Origin: an uncultured Gammaproteobacteria bacterium
Lineage (GTDB): Bacteria; Pseudomonadota; Gammaproteobacteria; Pseudomonadales; Pseudohongiellaceae
Direction of reading: 5' to 3'
DNA: 64,000 nucleotides
Assembly: GCA_913060495.1 (NCBI GenBank)
Contig: CAJXRP010000005.1
Coordinates: 124,001-188,000, forward strand
The notes under the pieces are model-generated. The model was given only the letters and a program-made list of their open reading frames with translations, searched no databases and was not told the DNA's origin. The first letter of the stretch is position 1. Each line of letters begins with the position of its first letter. Positions 35,041-44,447 of the stretch are shown one piece after another. A program made the translations under genes and the position numbers.

Positions 35041-36309
35041 ATGCACCGATTTATCTACAGTGTCATTTTCTATCTTGCACTGCCTGTAATTCTGATCCGT
35101 TTGCTTGTTCGATCTCTGAAAGCCCCAGCTTATAGAAAACGGATTGGCGAGCGCTTTGCTTTACAGGCGATGCCTAAGGGGTTTGATAGAAATAAACTTA
35201 CACTGTGGATTCATGCCGTTTCGGTGGGTGAGACGGCGGCATCCGCGCCGCTGGTGGCTGAACTTCAACATCTCTATCCGGAAGCTCAGATTGTTATGAC
35301 AAGCATGACTCCGACCGGATCAGATAGAGTTCGCATGCTCTTCGGCGAGTCAGTTCTGCACGCCTACGTCCCTTACGATCTGCCGGGTGCCTGTAATCGT
35401 TTCCTTGATAAATATAGGCCTAGTCTTCTAATTTTGATGGAGACAGAGCTATGGCCCAATTTGATACATTCTTGTCATCAAAGAGACGTAAAACTATTGT
35501 TGGCGAATGGGCGCTTGTCGGAAAAATCAGCTACCGGTTATGGTCGTTTCCCGAAATTTACGCGAAACCTTCTTGAGAAGATCGATAGAATAGCTGCCCA
35601 GGCTTCCCCTGATGCACAGCGATTTATCGATCTTGGTGTTAATCCAGAAAAGATAGAAGTTACAGGTAGCTTGAAATTCTTAGTTGACGTGCAGGGGAAA
35701 GAAAAACAGGCATATTTTTCTGCTATCGCTAGCAACGCACGACCTATCCTTGTTGCGGCGAGCACGCGCGAGGGTGAGGAAGAAAAAGTGTTATCCGCCT
35801 TTAAGGATTGTCTTGCTGAAATCCCTTCACTACTCCTCATTTTGATTCCACGCCATCCTGAGCGATTTGCAGGAGTAGCCAAATTAAGCGAAAACGAAGG
35901 ATACACTACAGCAAAGCGCAGTAATGGCGAGGTAGTAACGCCTAGTACGCAAGTTGTAGTAGGCGACAGTATGGGCGAAATGTTGGATTACTACAGTGTT
36001 GCAACACTTGCCTTTGTTGGTGGAAGCCTTGTAGATACCGGATGTCAGAATGTTCTAGAGCCGGCGGCATTGGGTATTCCAATTCTAGTGGGGCCTTCGC
36101 AGTACAACTTTGCAACAATTTGCAAACAACTGGAACATGCCGGTAGCCTAAAAACTATTAGGAACGAAATGGAATTGGCGCAGAGTCTTTGCTCATTACT
36201 AGCAGACGAGCAGGCGCGGAAGGAAATGGGTGAGCGCGGCAAGCGGTTGGTAAGAGAGAACCAAAACGCTTTGCCTGCCCTAATGAAGCTAGTTATACCG
36301 CTTATCTAA
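35041..36309 (+). CDS. waaA: 3-deoxy-D-manno-octulosonic acid (Kdo) transferase
   Basis: WaaA adds Kdo residues to lipid IVA at the inner membrane, before heptosylation and late acylation. The 422-residue length matches the family (E. coli 425). The N-terminal membrane anchor (FIYSVIFYLALPVILIRLL), LWIHAVSVGETAASAPLV, METELWPNLI and AFVGGSLVDTGCQNVLEPAALG are typical. It is convergent with pepQ, 18 bases apart. One cannot tell from sequence whether it adds one or two Kdo units. Confidence 0.95.
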   Translation: MHRFIYSVIFYLALPVILIRLLVRSLKAPAYRKRIGERFALQAMPKGFDRNKLTLWIHAVSVGETAASAPLVAELQHLYPEAQIVMTSMTPTGSDRVRMLFGESVLHAYVPYDLPGACNRFLDKYRPSLLILMETELWPNLIHSCHQRDVKLLLANGRLSEKSATGYGRFPKFTRNLLEKIDRIAAQASPDAQRFIDLGVNPEKIEVTGSLKFLVDVQGKEKQAYFSAIASNARPILVAASTREGEEEKVLSAFKDCLAEIPSLLLILIPRHPERFAGVAKLSENEGYTTAKRSNGEVVTPSTQVVVGDSMGEMLDYYSVATLAFVGGSLVDTGCQNVLEPAALGIPILVGPSQYNFATICKQLEHAGSLKTIRNEMELAQSLCSLLADEQARKEMGERGKRLVRENQNALPALMKLVIPLI

Positions 36310-36327
36310 AGACTCCAATAATATTTT

Positions 36328-37662
36328 CTATTCGAATTGGCGTGTTAGATTTTCGGCAGAATCGGACGTCACACGAACATTGTCTTCGATGCGAATGCCC
36401 CCGCAGGGATAAAGGTCATCGACTATATTCCAGTTTATCAATCTGCCTCGATCTGAACCCCGTTCTTCCTCCAGTATAACTGGAATGAAGTACAGACCCG
36501 GTTCTACAGTAAAAACCATATCGGTTTCCATCACTCGTGTATTTCTCAGGGCTGGAGAGTTTTCCGGTGGAGATAATATTGTTCCGTTAATGTCGGCTTG
36601 ATGTCCGCCTACATCATGTACCTGAATGCCTAACAAATGTCCCACGCCATGAGGCATGAACAGTTGCGGAATATTAAGTTCGATTAAATCTGTTACGTCA
36701 CCTGTACAGATTTTGTGATCAACTAGAATCTGAGCAATCCCCGCTAATGTTGATGTATGTAGCGATTGATAGGTTTTTCCAGGTTTCACTTCATTGACTA
36801 ATGTCAGCTCTAAGGACTCCATTGCAGTTACCAGAGACTGAAAACAGGGATGACAATTATCATTAACTGAAGTGCGCGTAATGTCTGATCCATAGCCTTT
36901 GATGCGACAACCTGCATCGATCAATAGAACCTGATTTTGATCCAGAGCTGCTTTTCGTTTGAACTGGTAATGCAGTATTGCCGCCTTCTCATTGAGCGCT
37001 ACGATATTGGTATAGGGGCATTCGTCTTCTAGGTTTTTAGTGGCTTGTAGAAAGGCCATGTGAATATCATATTCACTGCCACCCCCTAAGAAACATGTTT
37101 TAGCAGCGGCATGGCCAAGTAGCGCAAGTCGATTAGCAACACGCAATTGCTCTAGCTCGTAATCTGTTTTAATAGCCCGCGCATAATCCAAGTACGCTAG
37201 TAGTCTTTTTGGGTTAATGCCTGGTTTGTCTATGCCCAGAGAGACGCCGATGTCCCCATGCCCACCTATATAGGCAAGCTTAGATAAGGAATATTTGTTC
37301 AGTTCGGCAGAAAGTTCGTTGAGATTGCTTAGTTTGATGATGGAGAGGGCTTCCTCCCACTCGGACTCAACGTCTATGTTCTGTTCGTACCAGAAATCGT
37401 TGGGCACAATCTGAAAGTAGATCGGCTTCTCACCGGGGCGAAAGTAGATGAACTGATTTGGTCGATTCACCGGTATCCAGTGCAGCAGGTGGCCGTAAGC
37501 TTGAAATGATACCCCCCGATCATCACCATAATAATGTTGTTCTGAGCCGCTATGCACTAATATCGCTGTCAGCGGCGTGCCTTCATTGGCGACATGCTGA
37601 AGCGCCTCGGTATAGGTGCGACTGAGGGTGGCTATGTGTTTGGCATAATTGTCTATGGTCAA
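36328..37662 (-). CDS. pepQ: Xaa-Pro dipeptidase
   Basis: PepQ hydrolyses dipeptides with C-terminal proline, using two metal ions bound in a pita-bread fold. The 444-residue protein is of normal size. The five metal ligands are visible: Asp in LLIDAGCRIKGYGSDITRTS (two), His in PHGVGHLLGIQVHD, Glu in VFTVEPGLYF and Glu near RIEDNVRV. The start appears to be a TTG at 37662, with an AGAGG site upstream. The neighbouring MAPEG gene is divergent. Confidence 0.92.
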   Translation of the reverse strand: MTIDNYAKHIATLSRTYTEALQHVANEGTPLTAILVHSGSEQHYYGDDRGVSFQAYGHLLHWIPVNRPNQFIYFRPGEKPIYFQIVPNDFWYEQNIDVESEWEEALSIIKLSNLNELSAELNKYSLSKLAYIGGHGDIGVSLGIDKPGINPKRLLAYLDYARAIKTDYELEQLRVANRLALLGHAAAKTCFLGGGSEYDIHMAFLQATKNLEDECPYTNIVALNEKAAILHYQFKRKAALDQNQVLLIDAGCRIKGYGSDITRTSVNDNCHPCFQSLVTAMESLELTLVNEVKPGKTYQSLHTSTLAGIAQILVDHKICTGDVTDLIELNIPQLFMPHGVGHLLGIQVHDVGGHQADINGTILSPPENSPALRNTRVMETDMVFTVEPGLYFIPVILEEERGSDRGRLINWNIVDDLYPCGGIRIEDNVRVTSDSAENLTRQFE

Positions 37663-37764
37663 GTCCGTGCCTCTGCGTGCTGTTTAATGTAGTGAGTTGG
37701 AATTATACTGTGGATTGACTGCGAACAGACAGAGGTCGTTTTCACGATCTTTAGGGAGAAAAAG

Positions 37765-38166
37765 ATGCTACACGCAATGTTTATGTTGGTAATTCTAACG
37801 ACAGTGATAATGGTGCTCACTGCCCGAGTGCGAATTGGGTCTGTACGCAGTGGCGAGGTGCCACAGAACTACTACAGCCTAATGGATGGGCATGACATTC
37901 CGGATTTTGTCGCTAAGACAACGCGTAACTTCAATAATCTATTCGAAGTCCCAACACTATTCTATGCAGGTGGTGCGGTCTATTTGGCATTGGATCAGAC
38001 CGGACAATTACCGGTAATCAGTGCGTGGGTATTTGTCGCGGCGCGAGTGATACACAGCATAATCCATTTGAGTTACAACAACGTACTGCACAGGCTTGTT
38101 ATTTTCGCCATCGGGAATCTTTCTGTTCTGGTTATGTGGCTAGGTATAGTCAATGCTGCTGGTTAG
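37765..38166 (+). CDS. MAPEG-family membrane protein
   Basis: The 133-residue protein has three to four membrane helices and the MAPEG pattern: RNFNNLFEVPTLFYAGGAV and ARVIHSIIHLSYNNVLHR. Relatives include glutathione-dependent enzymes of lipid metabolism, but bacterial members are mostly uncharacterised. A GGGAGAAAAAG site precedes the ATG. It is followed closely by the DUF1330 gene. Confidence 0.88.
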   Translation: MLHAMFMLVILTTVIMVLTARVRIGSVRSGEVPQNYYSLMDGHDIPDFVAKTTRNFNNLFEVPTLFYAGGAVYLALDQTGQLPVISAWVFVAARVIHSIIHLSYNNVLHRLVIFAIGNLSVLVMWLGIVNAAG

Positions 38167-38209
38167 TGGTGGTAATAGGGCTTCGTGCAACAAAAAATGA
38201 GGAGATAAA

Positions 38210-38524
38210 ATGTCTGACGTAGCAGTTTATGTGATTGCGAATCTGGTGGTTAAAGATGCGAATGAGTACCGGAATTACGAGAAAGGATTCTTTCCAATAT
38301 TGAAAAAATTTGGAGGAGAGTTAGTTACTTTTGATGATAACCATGAGAATTTCGAAGGAGAATCTCCGCTTGAAGGCCGAGTTATTGTTTTGAAATTCCC
38401 ATCAGAGGAGCTAGCCAAAAAGTGGTACGCCGATGAAGAATATCAGACTCTTTCGGAATTTCGCCGAGCTGGCACCACGTTGAAGAGCATGACAATGGTT
38501 CGTGGCTTACCGGCTAGGACATAG
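38210..38524 (+). CDS. DUF1330-family protein
   Basis: The 104-residue protein is a ferredoxin-like dimeric alpha/beta-barrel protein of the DUF1330 family. YVIANLVVKDANEYRNYEKG at the start, then LEGRVIVLKFPSEELAKKWY and ADEEYQTL are characteristic. The function of the family is unknown. A GAGGAG site lies just upstream of the ATG, and it is co-oriented with the MAPEG and YbjQ genes. Confidence 0.85.
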   Translation: MSDVAVYVIANLVVKDANEYRNYEKGFFPILKKFGGELVTFDDNHENFEGESPLEGRVIVLKFPSEELAKKWYADEEYQTLSEFRRAGTTLKSMTMVRGLPART

Positions 38525-38613
38525 AACTTAGATTCATTCACCTAATCGTAGTCGTTCGTTCTACGACGCGGTGTAAGTGAAATAGAAAAGATGTTAAACG
38601 GGGAGCAGTAGTT

Positions 38614-38934
38614 ATGATTCGATCAACCACACCAACATTGCAGGGTAAGGAAATTACTGACTACTTAGGAGTTGTCGTGGGAGAGGCAATTCTTGGTGCC
38701 AACATATTCAAGGATATTTTCGGAGCAGTGCGCGACATAGTGGGTGGTCGTGCTGGTGCCTATGAAGAAGAAATGGGCCGCGCTCGGGATATCGCGTTTA
38801 TGGAGCTGGAAGATGAGGCGAGGGCGTTGGGGGCAAATGCCATAGTGGGCATAGACTTAGATTATGAAGTTATCGGGTCGAAAGGCGGCATGATGATGGT
38901 AAGCGTAAGCGGCACGGCAGTACGAATAAAGTAA
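38614..38934 (+). CDS. YbjQ-family (UPF0145) protein
   Basis: The 106-residue protein matches YbjQ/UPF0145, which forms pentamers and has been called a putative heavy-metal-binding domain. Typical segments are [36 protein letters not shown] and [21 protein letters not shown] site precedes the ATG. Its biological role is unknown. Confidence 0.88.
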   Translation: MIRSTTPTLQGKEITDYLGVVVGEAILGANIFKDIFGAVRDIVGGRAGAYEEEMGRARDIAFMELEDEARALGANAIVGIDLDYEVIGSKGGMMMVSVSGTAVRIK

Positions 38935-39017
38935 ATTGAATAGATAGTTGATTGGCGAGATTACAGATGCTGTTCTAGACTTAGTGAGAACCTACTGCGC
39001 AGTTAAGGACAACGCCA

Positions 39018-39938
39018 GTGCTCTATTCTGCATTTCATCACAAGCCTCTTATTCTATGTGAATCACTAAAATTCTTTCTAGAAAGAACGCGCCCGAATGC
39101 GCGAAAAGAATTTGAATCGCTGACACAGTCACTTTTTGAGAGGCCCACTCTTGATCGTGAAAATCAGATCGCCTATCTGCTTAGGCAACCAGCAAACACT
39201 ATTCGCGATCTCCTCGCTAAGAATCGGCTACACAATTGTAGGTTCGAGCAGAGAAGAAATAGAGCAGAGCGAGCCTTGTCGGTTAAACGCTACTGCGATA
39301 ATTTCAAAATACCGCAGCATGATGATTATTTAGATCTTATCCAAAAAGACCAGCGTTCCCGCGTTATCGTCTCATTCCATTGTGGGGATTTTCTGTACGG
39401 GTCCGCAAGCCTGCTCAATCTTGATAGAAACAAGCGAAAAAAGTATGTGTTAAGCCTGAATCGCAGTAGCAGCGCGTTCTATGCGAATCTGGCTGCAGGC
39501 TTTAGCCACGAATTTTCAGCCACCGAGCATGAATTACTACATGGTGAAACTGACTCCTCGCAGCTCTCTCAGATACTCCGAGCGGGTAATGCATCGATTC
39601 TACTTTTTTGCGATGTTCCGCCGGGTCTTAATGAAACTATCGAAGTTAATTTCCTGAATAGGCGTGCCTGGTTTTCCATCGGGCCTGCAATTTTAGCACT
39701 TGTGAATAGGGTGCCACTATTGCCCTTGATCAACTATTCGATAGGACGATCGAGTTATCTACGCCTAGGCACCCAGATAGAGCCGATACTTCTGCCTTCG
39801 GAGACGCTGCGTTGCGGAGCAGAAAGAATTACACAGATCTTGATATCGTTCTTCGAATCGATATTCCTGAAACATCCTGAACAATGGAGGTTTCTTTCTT
39901 TGTTGCCATGCTATTTCTCTGAACTAAATTCTGAGTAA
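39018..39938 (+). CDS. LpxL-fold acyltransferase of export cassette
   Basis: The 306-residue protein has the late lipid-A acyltransferase fold without an N-terminal membrane helix. RVIVSFHCGDFLYG (His121) corresponds to the catalytic block of LpxL, but spacing is HxxD rather than HX4D/E. The later segments ASILLFCDVPPG and AWFSIGPAILALVNRVPLLP match the family. A GTG at 39018 with a TAAGGA site is the likely start. Enzymes of this fold use acyl-ACP as donor, and an acyl carrier protein gene follows 57 bases later. It probably acylates a small molecule, peptide or lipid handled by this cassette, not lipid A. Confidence 0.7.
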   Translation: MLYSAFHHKPLILCESLKFFLERTRPNARKEFESLTQSLFERPTLDRENQIAYLLRQPANTIRDLLAKNRLHNCRFEQRRNRAERALSVKRYCDNFKIPQHDDYLDLIQKDQRSRVIVSFHCGDFLYGSASLLNLDRNKRKKYVLSLNRSSSAFYANLAAGFSHEFSATEHELLHGETDSSQLSQILRAGNASILLFCDVPPGLNETIEVNFLNRRAWFSIGPAILALVNRVPLLPLINYSIGRSSYLRLGTQIEPILLPSETLRCGAERITQILISFFESIFLKHPEQWRFLSLLPCYFSELNSE

Positions 39939-39995
39939 GAGCCTCCTATCGAGAGGCTAGCAATATTATCGATAGGAAGTGAGAGGGATTTTTGA

Positions 39996-40238
39996 ATGAG
40001 TGCGCGAGTAGATGAAGGGCCTGTTACACAGCTTATCCAAAGCTTATGCAAATATAATGATGGAGATAATTTTAGTCGGGAGATGCCTCTAAGTGACCTG
40101 AACTTGGATTCTTTGGATCTGATAGAGAGTCTTTTCGAGTTAGAGAATTTTTACGAGAAAACGCTGAGTCACACTGAACTAGCATCCTTGGTTACGGTAG
40201 AAGATTTAGCAAAAGTTTTCTGTCCGCCTTCTATATAA
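39996..40238 (+). CDS. small acyl carrier protein
   Basis: The 80-residue protein has the four-helix acyl-carrier pattern with the phosphopantetheine-attachment motif LNLDSLDLIESLFELE; the modified residue would be Ser39. It is diverged from the housekeeping AcpP (no VMALEEEF block), so a dedicated role is likely. It sits between the acyltransferase and HlyD genes and is a natural partner of the former. The stop is seven bases before the HlyD start. Confidence 0.85.
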   Translation: MSARVDEGPVTQLIQSLCKYNDGDNFSREMPLSDLNLDSLDLIESLFELENFYEKTLSHTELASLVTVEDLAKVFCPPSI

Positions 40239-40245
40239 CTGCAAA

Positions 40246-41517
40246 ATGAACCTGATGACCGTACAGGATTCAAGCTATCTATTACGTGATAAAGCGATCG
40301 CTCATAAAATATTGGGGCCATCAGCTGTGCCTGTCATTACATTGAAAGCTTACTTCAAGCTGCAACTAAGTTTATGGGTGACCCTGCTGGCTATAGCAAC
40401 GTATCTATTAACTAAAACTCACTATAAGGAGACCGTAACAGCTAGAGGAATTCTAGAGCCAATCCATGGTATTCAGGAAATTGTCTCTCCTATTGCAGCA
40501 AGAGTAGAAAAACTATATGTGAGCCAAGGCGAAAGTGTTGAAAGTGGCGACATACTTGCCTCGCTTTCCACTGGGATCTATAACGATCAGGGCGATTCGG
40601 TTGTGCAGGAAAACATACAGCAACTGCGAATTGATAGAGAGCTACTACTTAGCAAACTTCAGGTTCAACAACTGGCGCAGCAGCAGTCTAAGCAATGGAG
40701 CGGGCTGGCAGTCGCGAATGTTCGTAGCAGTAAGTCGAGTCTTGAGGAGGAAGCAGAATTACTGTCAGCTAGGACAGAATTGAGTGATCGCAATCTACAA
40801 GCAGTTTCGACATTGCTTAGATCCGGGAACAGCTCAACCCGAGAATTCGCTCAACATTATCAGAGCCACCTAGAACTTCTCGGTCGTAATCAGACTCTTG
40901 CCCAGAGATTGTTGCAGTACGACTATGAATTGAATTCGCTAAAAAATTCGGAATTACTCGCCGAGTACGATTCCCAAGAGGCGAGTCTGCGGATCCAACG
41001 AGAATTGCATGTAATTGACGAAAAAATTACGACCTTAGGAAATCAGGCTCAATTTACCGTAGTAGCAGAAAGTCCAGGCGTAGTAGCGGAACTAGTCATA
41101 GGAAGAGGTAAGTCAGTACTGCCGAATCAGCCCCTGTTCTTCATCAATCCGACTAATACAGAATTACAGGCAATACTCTACGTGCCTGCAGCGGTGCAGG
41201 CAAAGCTGGTAGTAGGTCAGTCCGTTCTGCTTCGGTACGATGCATTCGACTTTAGGCTCTACGGAAGGCACGAGGCTACAGTGACCGCCATTGGTAAGGC
41301 AAGGCTGGACCCGAGGGAAAGTATGTTGCCGATCCTAGGCCTCAATGAGCCTGTATTCAGAGTAATCGTAGACCTGCATGAATCTGTAATACAGGCGGAT
41401 TCTCTCTACCGACTGCAGAGTGGAGCGACGCTTATTGCAGATTTCGTGCTCTCCGAAATGTCACTGCTGCAGTTCATCTTCAGGCCTATTCTTGGTCTAC
41501 AGGGTAAGGTGACATGA
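40246..41517 (+). CDS. HlyD/CvaA-family periplasmic adaptor
   Basis: This membrane-fusion protein links an inner-membrane ABC exporter to an outer-membrane channel. The 423-residue protein has one membrane helix (about 33-55), a split lipoyl/barrel-sandwich domain (IVSPIAARVEKLYVSQGESV and AQFTVVAESPGVVAELVIG), a coiled-coil hairpin (about 110-260) and a beta-barrel domain. It overlaps the ABC transporter start by four bases (ATGA). A TolC-type partner is not in the window. Confidence 0.9.
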   Translation: MNLMTVQDSSYLLRDKAIAHKILGPSAVPVITLKAYFKLQLSLWVTLLAIATYLLTKTHYKETVTARGILEPIHGIQEIVSPIAARVEKLYVSQGESVESGDILASLSTGIYNDQGDSVVQENIQQLRIDRELLLSKLQVQQLAQQQSKQWSGLAVANVRSSKSSLEEEAELLSARTELSDRNLQAVSTLLRSGNSSTREFAQHYQSHLELLGRNQTLAQRLLQYDYELNSLKNSELLAEYDSQEASLRIQRELHVIDEKITTLGNQAQFTVVAESPGVVAELVIGRGKSVLPNQPLFFINPTNTELQAILYVPAAVQAKLVVGQSVLLRYDAFDFRLYGRHEATVTAIGKARLDPRESMLPILGLNEPVFRVIVDLHESVIQADSLYRLQSGATLIADFVLSEMSLLQFIFRPILGLQGKVT

Positions 41518-43604
41518 GAGATTTATTCTGGCGCCGCAATACATTACCTATGATATACCAGACTGAAATGGCTGAATGCGGATTAGCCTGTCTAGCGATG
41601 ATAGCAAACTACTATGGCAAGTTTTCAGATATGCGTACTTTGCGAGGAAGTCTCGGTATGCCAGCCGGTGGCGCATCTGTAAAACATTTGTTGGAGGCTG
41701 CCCTGCAGCTAGATTTTCAAGGAAGAGCCCTCAAACTCGATCTTAATGACATTAGTCTATTAAGTGTTCCGGTGATTCTGCACTGGGATACGGACCATTT
41801 TGTAGTGCTAAAGAAAATTACGAGGATGTCACTCGTTATTCATGATCCTGCGGTGGGCATACGAAAATACAGTTTGTCTGAGTTAGATCATCATTTCACA
41901 GGAATAGCGATTGAGTTTTCTCCAACAGTTTCATTCGCGCGAGAAGTGCCAACAAAGGAATATTCATTAAGGGAGCTGTTCAAGGCAGCTCCTGGTTTTC
42001 GTCAAGCAATAGGTCAGGTCTTCTTCCTTTCAATCTTGCTACAGGTACTGTCGTTAATCTTCCCGCTCTATCTTCAACTAGTGATAGATCAAGGGCTTAG
42101 TAAGGGGGATATGGACATTATTTTTCTTGTCGCATTACTTTTCCTGTTAGTCATTATCGCCAGGACATGCGTTAGCTATTTCAGAGGGGTGGTGTTACTG
42201 CAATTCTCTAGTCAATTGGGCTTTCAAATCGTGAGTAATACTTTTACTCATCTGCTTAGGCTGCCCTTAACGTACTTCGAGCGTAGAGAGATGGGGGATA
42301 TCATTTCCCGTTTCTCTTCACTTGATAACATTAAGCAGCTCGTTACTCAGGAAATGATCACGGTTGTAGTTGACGGACTCTTTTCTCTCCTCACATTCAT
42401 CCTGTTAGTTCTTTACAGCCCTATCTTGGCATCTGTCGCAGCGTTTTTTGTAGTTGTATTAGCCATCATTCGTATTCTGGCTATATCTAGAGAAAAAATG
42501 TATCGACAAGAAGTTCTGCAGACAGGAGCGAAGCAGCAGACGCGATTCATGGAGAATATTCGCTGCATAGCAGTAACTAAAAACTATGGAATAGAGTATG
42601 ACCGCCTATCGGAGTGGCAGAATTACTATGCCCATTTTATAAATTCGAGCTATAGACTTGGACATCTTCAATTATCCCTAAGCTCTCTACACAGTTTCTT
42701 GTTTGGCATAGATCACGTCGCGACGATTTATCTAGGATCATTGGCAATATTTGATGGTCAATTGACGATAGGCCAGTTAATGAGCTTCGTTTTTCTGAAG
42801 CAAAATTTCTCAGGATCAGTGGCAGCAATGCTTCCAAAATTCGCGGAAATTCGACTCTTAAAATTGGAGCTGGACCGAGTATCGGATATTGTTTTCGAAG
42901 AACCGGAAAAGAATTTGGAAAATACCGGACTGCTCGAACCTCGAATCTCGGGAAATATTCAGGCGCAGGAATTAGCCTTCAGTTACTCATCTGTACAGCC
43001 GGAACTGTTTAGCAGTCTTAGCTTTAGCATCGAAACGGGCGAATGTTTTGCGATATTTGGGAACTCAGGGTGCGGGAAATCAACACTCTTGAAAATATTG
43101 CTAGGTTTGGCTGCGCCTTCTTCTGGTTCGGTTTGTATGGATGGACGTTCGATTACCGATCTAGGAGTGCGTCATTACCGTTCACAAGTTGCAGCCGTGC
43201 TCCATGGAGACGGTTTGTTGTCCGGATCTCTTGCGTACAACGTGAATCTAGATATGGAGCCACTAAATTCAGAGCGTTTAGAACAGGCGTGTCGAATCAG
43301 TTGTATCTCTGATGATATCAGCCAACTACCCATGGGCCTTAATACTCAAGTCGGTGAGATGGGAGTAGCTCTCTCCGCTGGGCAGGTGCAACGCATTCTA
43401 CTTGCAAGGGCGCTCTATCGACATCCCAAAATACTAGTACTGGACGAAGCCTTATCTCATCTAAGCACCCCACTTGCGCGGCAAATAATTACCGGTATTC
43501 GAAATACTAAAGCCACTCTCATTTTGGTAACACATAACGTGGATCTTATAGACATCGCTGATCGCTCGTTGGAATTAGGTGTGCAAGGGACTATCGGGAA
43601 TTGA
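41514..43604 (+). CDS. C39-peptidase-containing ABC exporter (PCAT)
   Basis: PCAT proteins cut double-glycine leaders from peptides while exporting them. The 696-residue protein has an N-terminal C39 protease domain with an intact triad: Cys22 in MAECGLACLAM, His about 95 in TDHFVVL and Asp about 111 in IHDPAVG. An ABC membrane domain follows (about 160-470). The nucleotide-binding domain has Walker A GNSGCGKSTLLK, signature LSAGQVQRILLARAL and Walker B ILVLDEALSHL. The signature has Ala where LSGGQ is usual. No precursor peptide with a double-glycine leader was found nearby. Confidence 0.93.
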   Translation: MRDLFWRRNTLPMIYQTEMAECGLACLAMIANYYGKFSDMRTLRGSLGMPAGGASVKHLLEAALQLDFQGRALKLDLNDISLLSVPVILHWDTDHFVVLKKITRMSLVIHDPAVGIRKYSLSELDHHFTGIAIEFSPTVSFAREVPTKEYSLRELFKAAPGFRQAIGQVFFLSILLQVLSLIFPLYLQLVIDQGLSKGDMDIIFLVALLFLLVIIARTCVSYFRGVVLLQFSSQLGFQIVSNTFTHLLRLPLTYFERREMGDIISRFSSLDNIKQLVTQEMITVVVDGLFSLLTFILLVLYSPILASVAAFFVVVLAIIRILAISREKMYRQEVLQTGAKQQTRFMENIRCIAVTKNYGIEYDRLSEWQNYYAHFINSSYRLGHLQLSLSSLHSFLFGIDHVATIYLGSLAIFDGQLTIGQLMSFVFLKQNFSGSVAAMLPKFAEIRLLKLELDRVSDIVFEEPEKNLENTGLLEPRISGNIQAQELAFSYSSVQPELFSSLSFSIETGECFAIFGNSGCGKSTLLKILLGLAAPSSGSVCMDGRSITDLGVRHYRSQVAAVLHGDGLLSGSLAYNVNLDMEPLNSERLEQACRISCISDDISQLPMGLNTQVGEMGVALSAGQVQRILLARALYRHPKILVLDEALSHLSTPLARQIITGIRNTKATLILVTHNVDLIDIADRSLELGVQGTIGN

Positions 43605-43650
43605 TCACTCGAATGATGGAGCTCGGAGCGAAGGTGGGGAGAGTTGATAG

Positions 43651-44331
43651 ATGGTCATGAGAAGCTTAATGGCTGGCGAAACGTATTTCGCTATCATAAA
43701 ACAGAAGACTTTCAGTACCGGGTTTTTCGATGATGCCTGTAAAGAGTTCTATTGTAGGCGTCTTCTAGTTTGCCAAAATGCCTTCCGTGTAGAGCTCCAT
43801 GCGTATGTTCTGATGGAGAAAGAGATATTTCTGCTATTCACACCACTAACACCTTCAGGGTTTGATTCCTTCGCTACGTTTCTTAATAGCAGCTACAGTA
43901 GATACTACGCGATTCGTTTTTCACGTAGCGTCTTAGCTTGGCGGAATGATCCGCTTGTTTGTCGGTTGCCAGGTGACAAGCTAGTTCTTGATTGTCAGAA
44001 ATTTGTTGAGCGTTACGCAATGGGCAATAGCCGCGAAAGTCACCCCGGCGAGTACGGCTATTCAAGCTACTGCGCGAACGCATTTACACATAAGCCAAGA
44101 TTTTTAAGGCATCATCGAGTGATTCATCAACTCGTAACTAATGAAGTTAATGGCCTGCAACGATACAGAGATTTTGTCGCAAAGCCCTTTCGTGAGGAGT
44201 ACGAGAGGTTCTTGCAGAGTCGGCTCCTCTATGGACAGCCCCTAATACAGCAAGATCGTGCATCTCGGCTCGAGAATAGTAGGGCTTTGGCCGATATAGA
44301 GAAAAGGGATATACTATCTACAATTACATGA
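43651..44331 (+). CDS. REP-associated tyrosine transposase (Y1) homologue, HUH motif lost
   Basis: The 226-residue protein resembles the Y1 transposase/RAYT family: ELHAYVLMEKEIFLLFTP, SYSRYYAIRFSRSVLAW, HPGEYGYSSYCANAF and the C-terminal RLENSRALADIEKR. In active members the first segment ends HVH; here it is Glu58-Ile59-Phe60, so the two metal-binding His are missing. A candidate Tyr (about 85-86) remains. The protein is probably a domesticated nucleic-acid-binding relative rather than an active transposase. It starts 46 bases after the ABC exporter, with a GGGGAGAG site, and may be part of the same operon. Confidence 0.7.
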   Translation: MVMRSLMAGETYFAIIKQKTFSTGFFDDACKEFYCRRLLVCQNAFRVELHAYVLMEKEIFLLFTPLTPSGFDSFATFLNSSYSRYYAIRFSRSVLAWRNDPLVCRLPGDKLVLDCQKFVERYAMGNSRESHPGEYGYSSYCANAFTHKPRFLRHHRVIHQLVTNEVNGLQRYRDFVAKPFREEYERFLQSRLLYGQPLIQQDRASRLENSRALADIEKRDILSTIT

Positions 44332-44447
44332 TGGTATAGGGGCTTCTGAAGGAAGTTGTTGAGGGAAGACGACTCGGCAACGAAGGTGCCATGTTAACTA
44401 TTATCAGGCTTCTTCAATTTTCTGAATCTCACTAGAATAGAGCAAAG

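Noticed and set aside
38935-44447. Double-glycine-leader precursor peptide near the C39 exporter
   Set aside because: Gaps at 38935-39017, 39939-39995, 43605-43650 and 44332-44447 contain no start-to-stop frame with a GG leader; the precursor must lie elsewhere if it exists.
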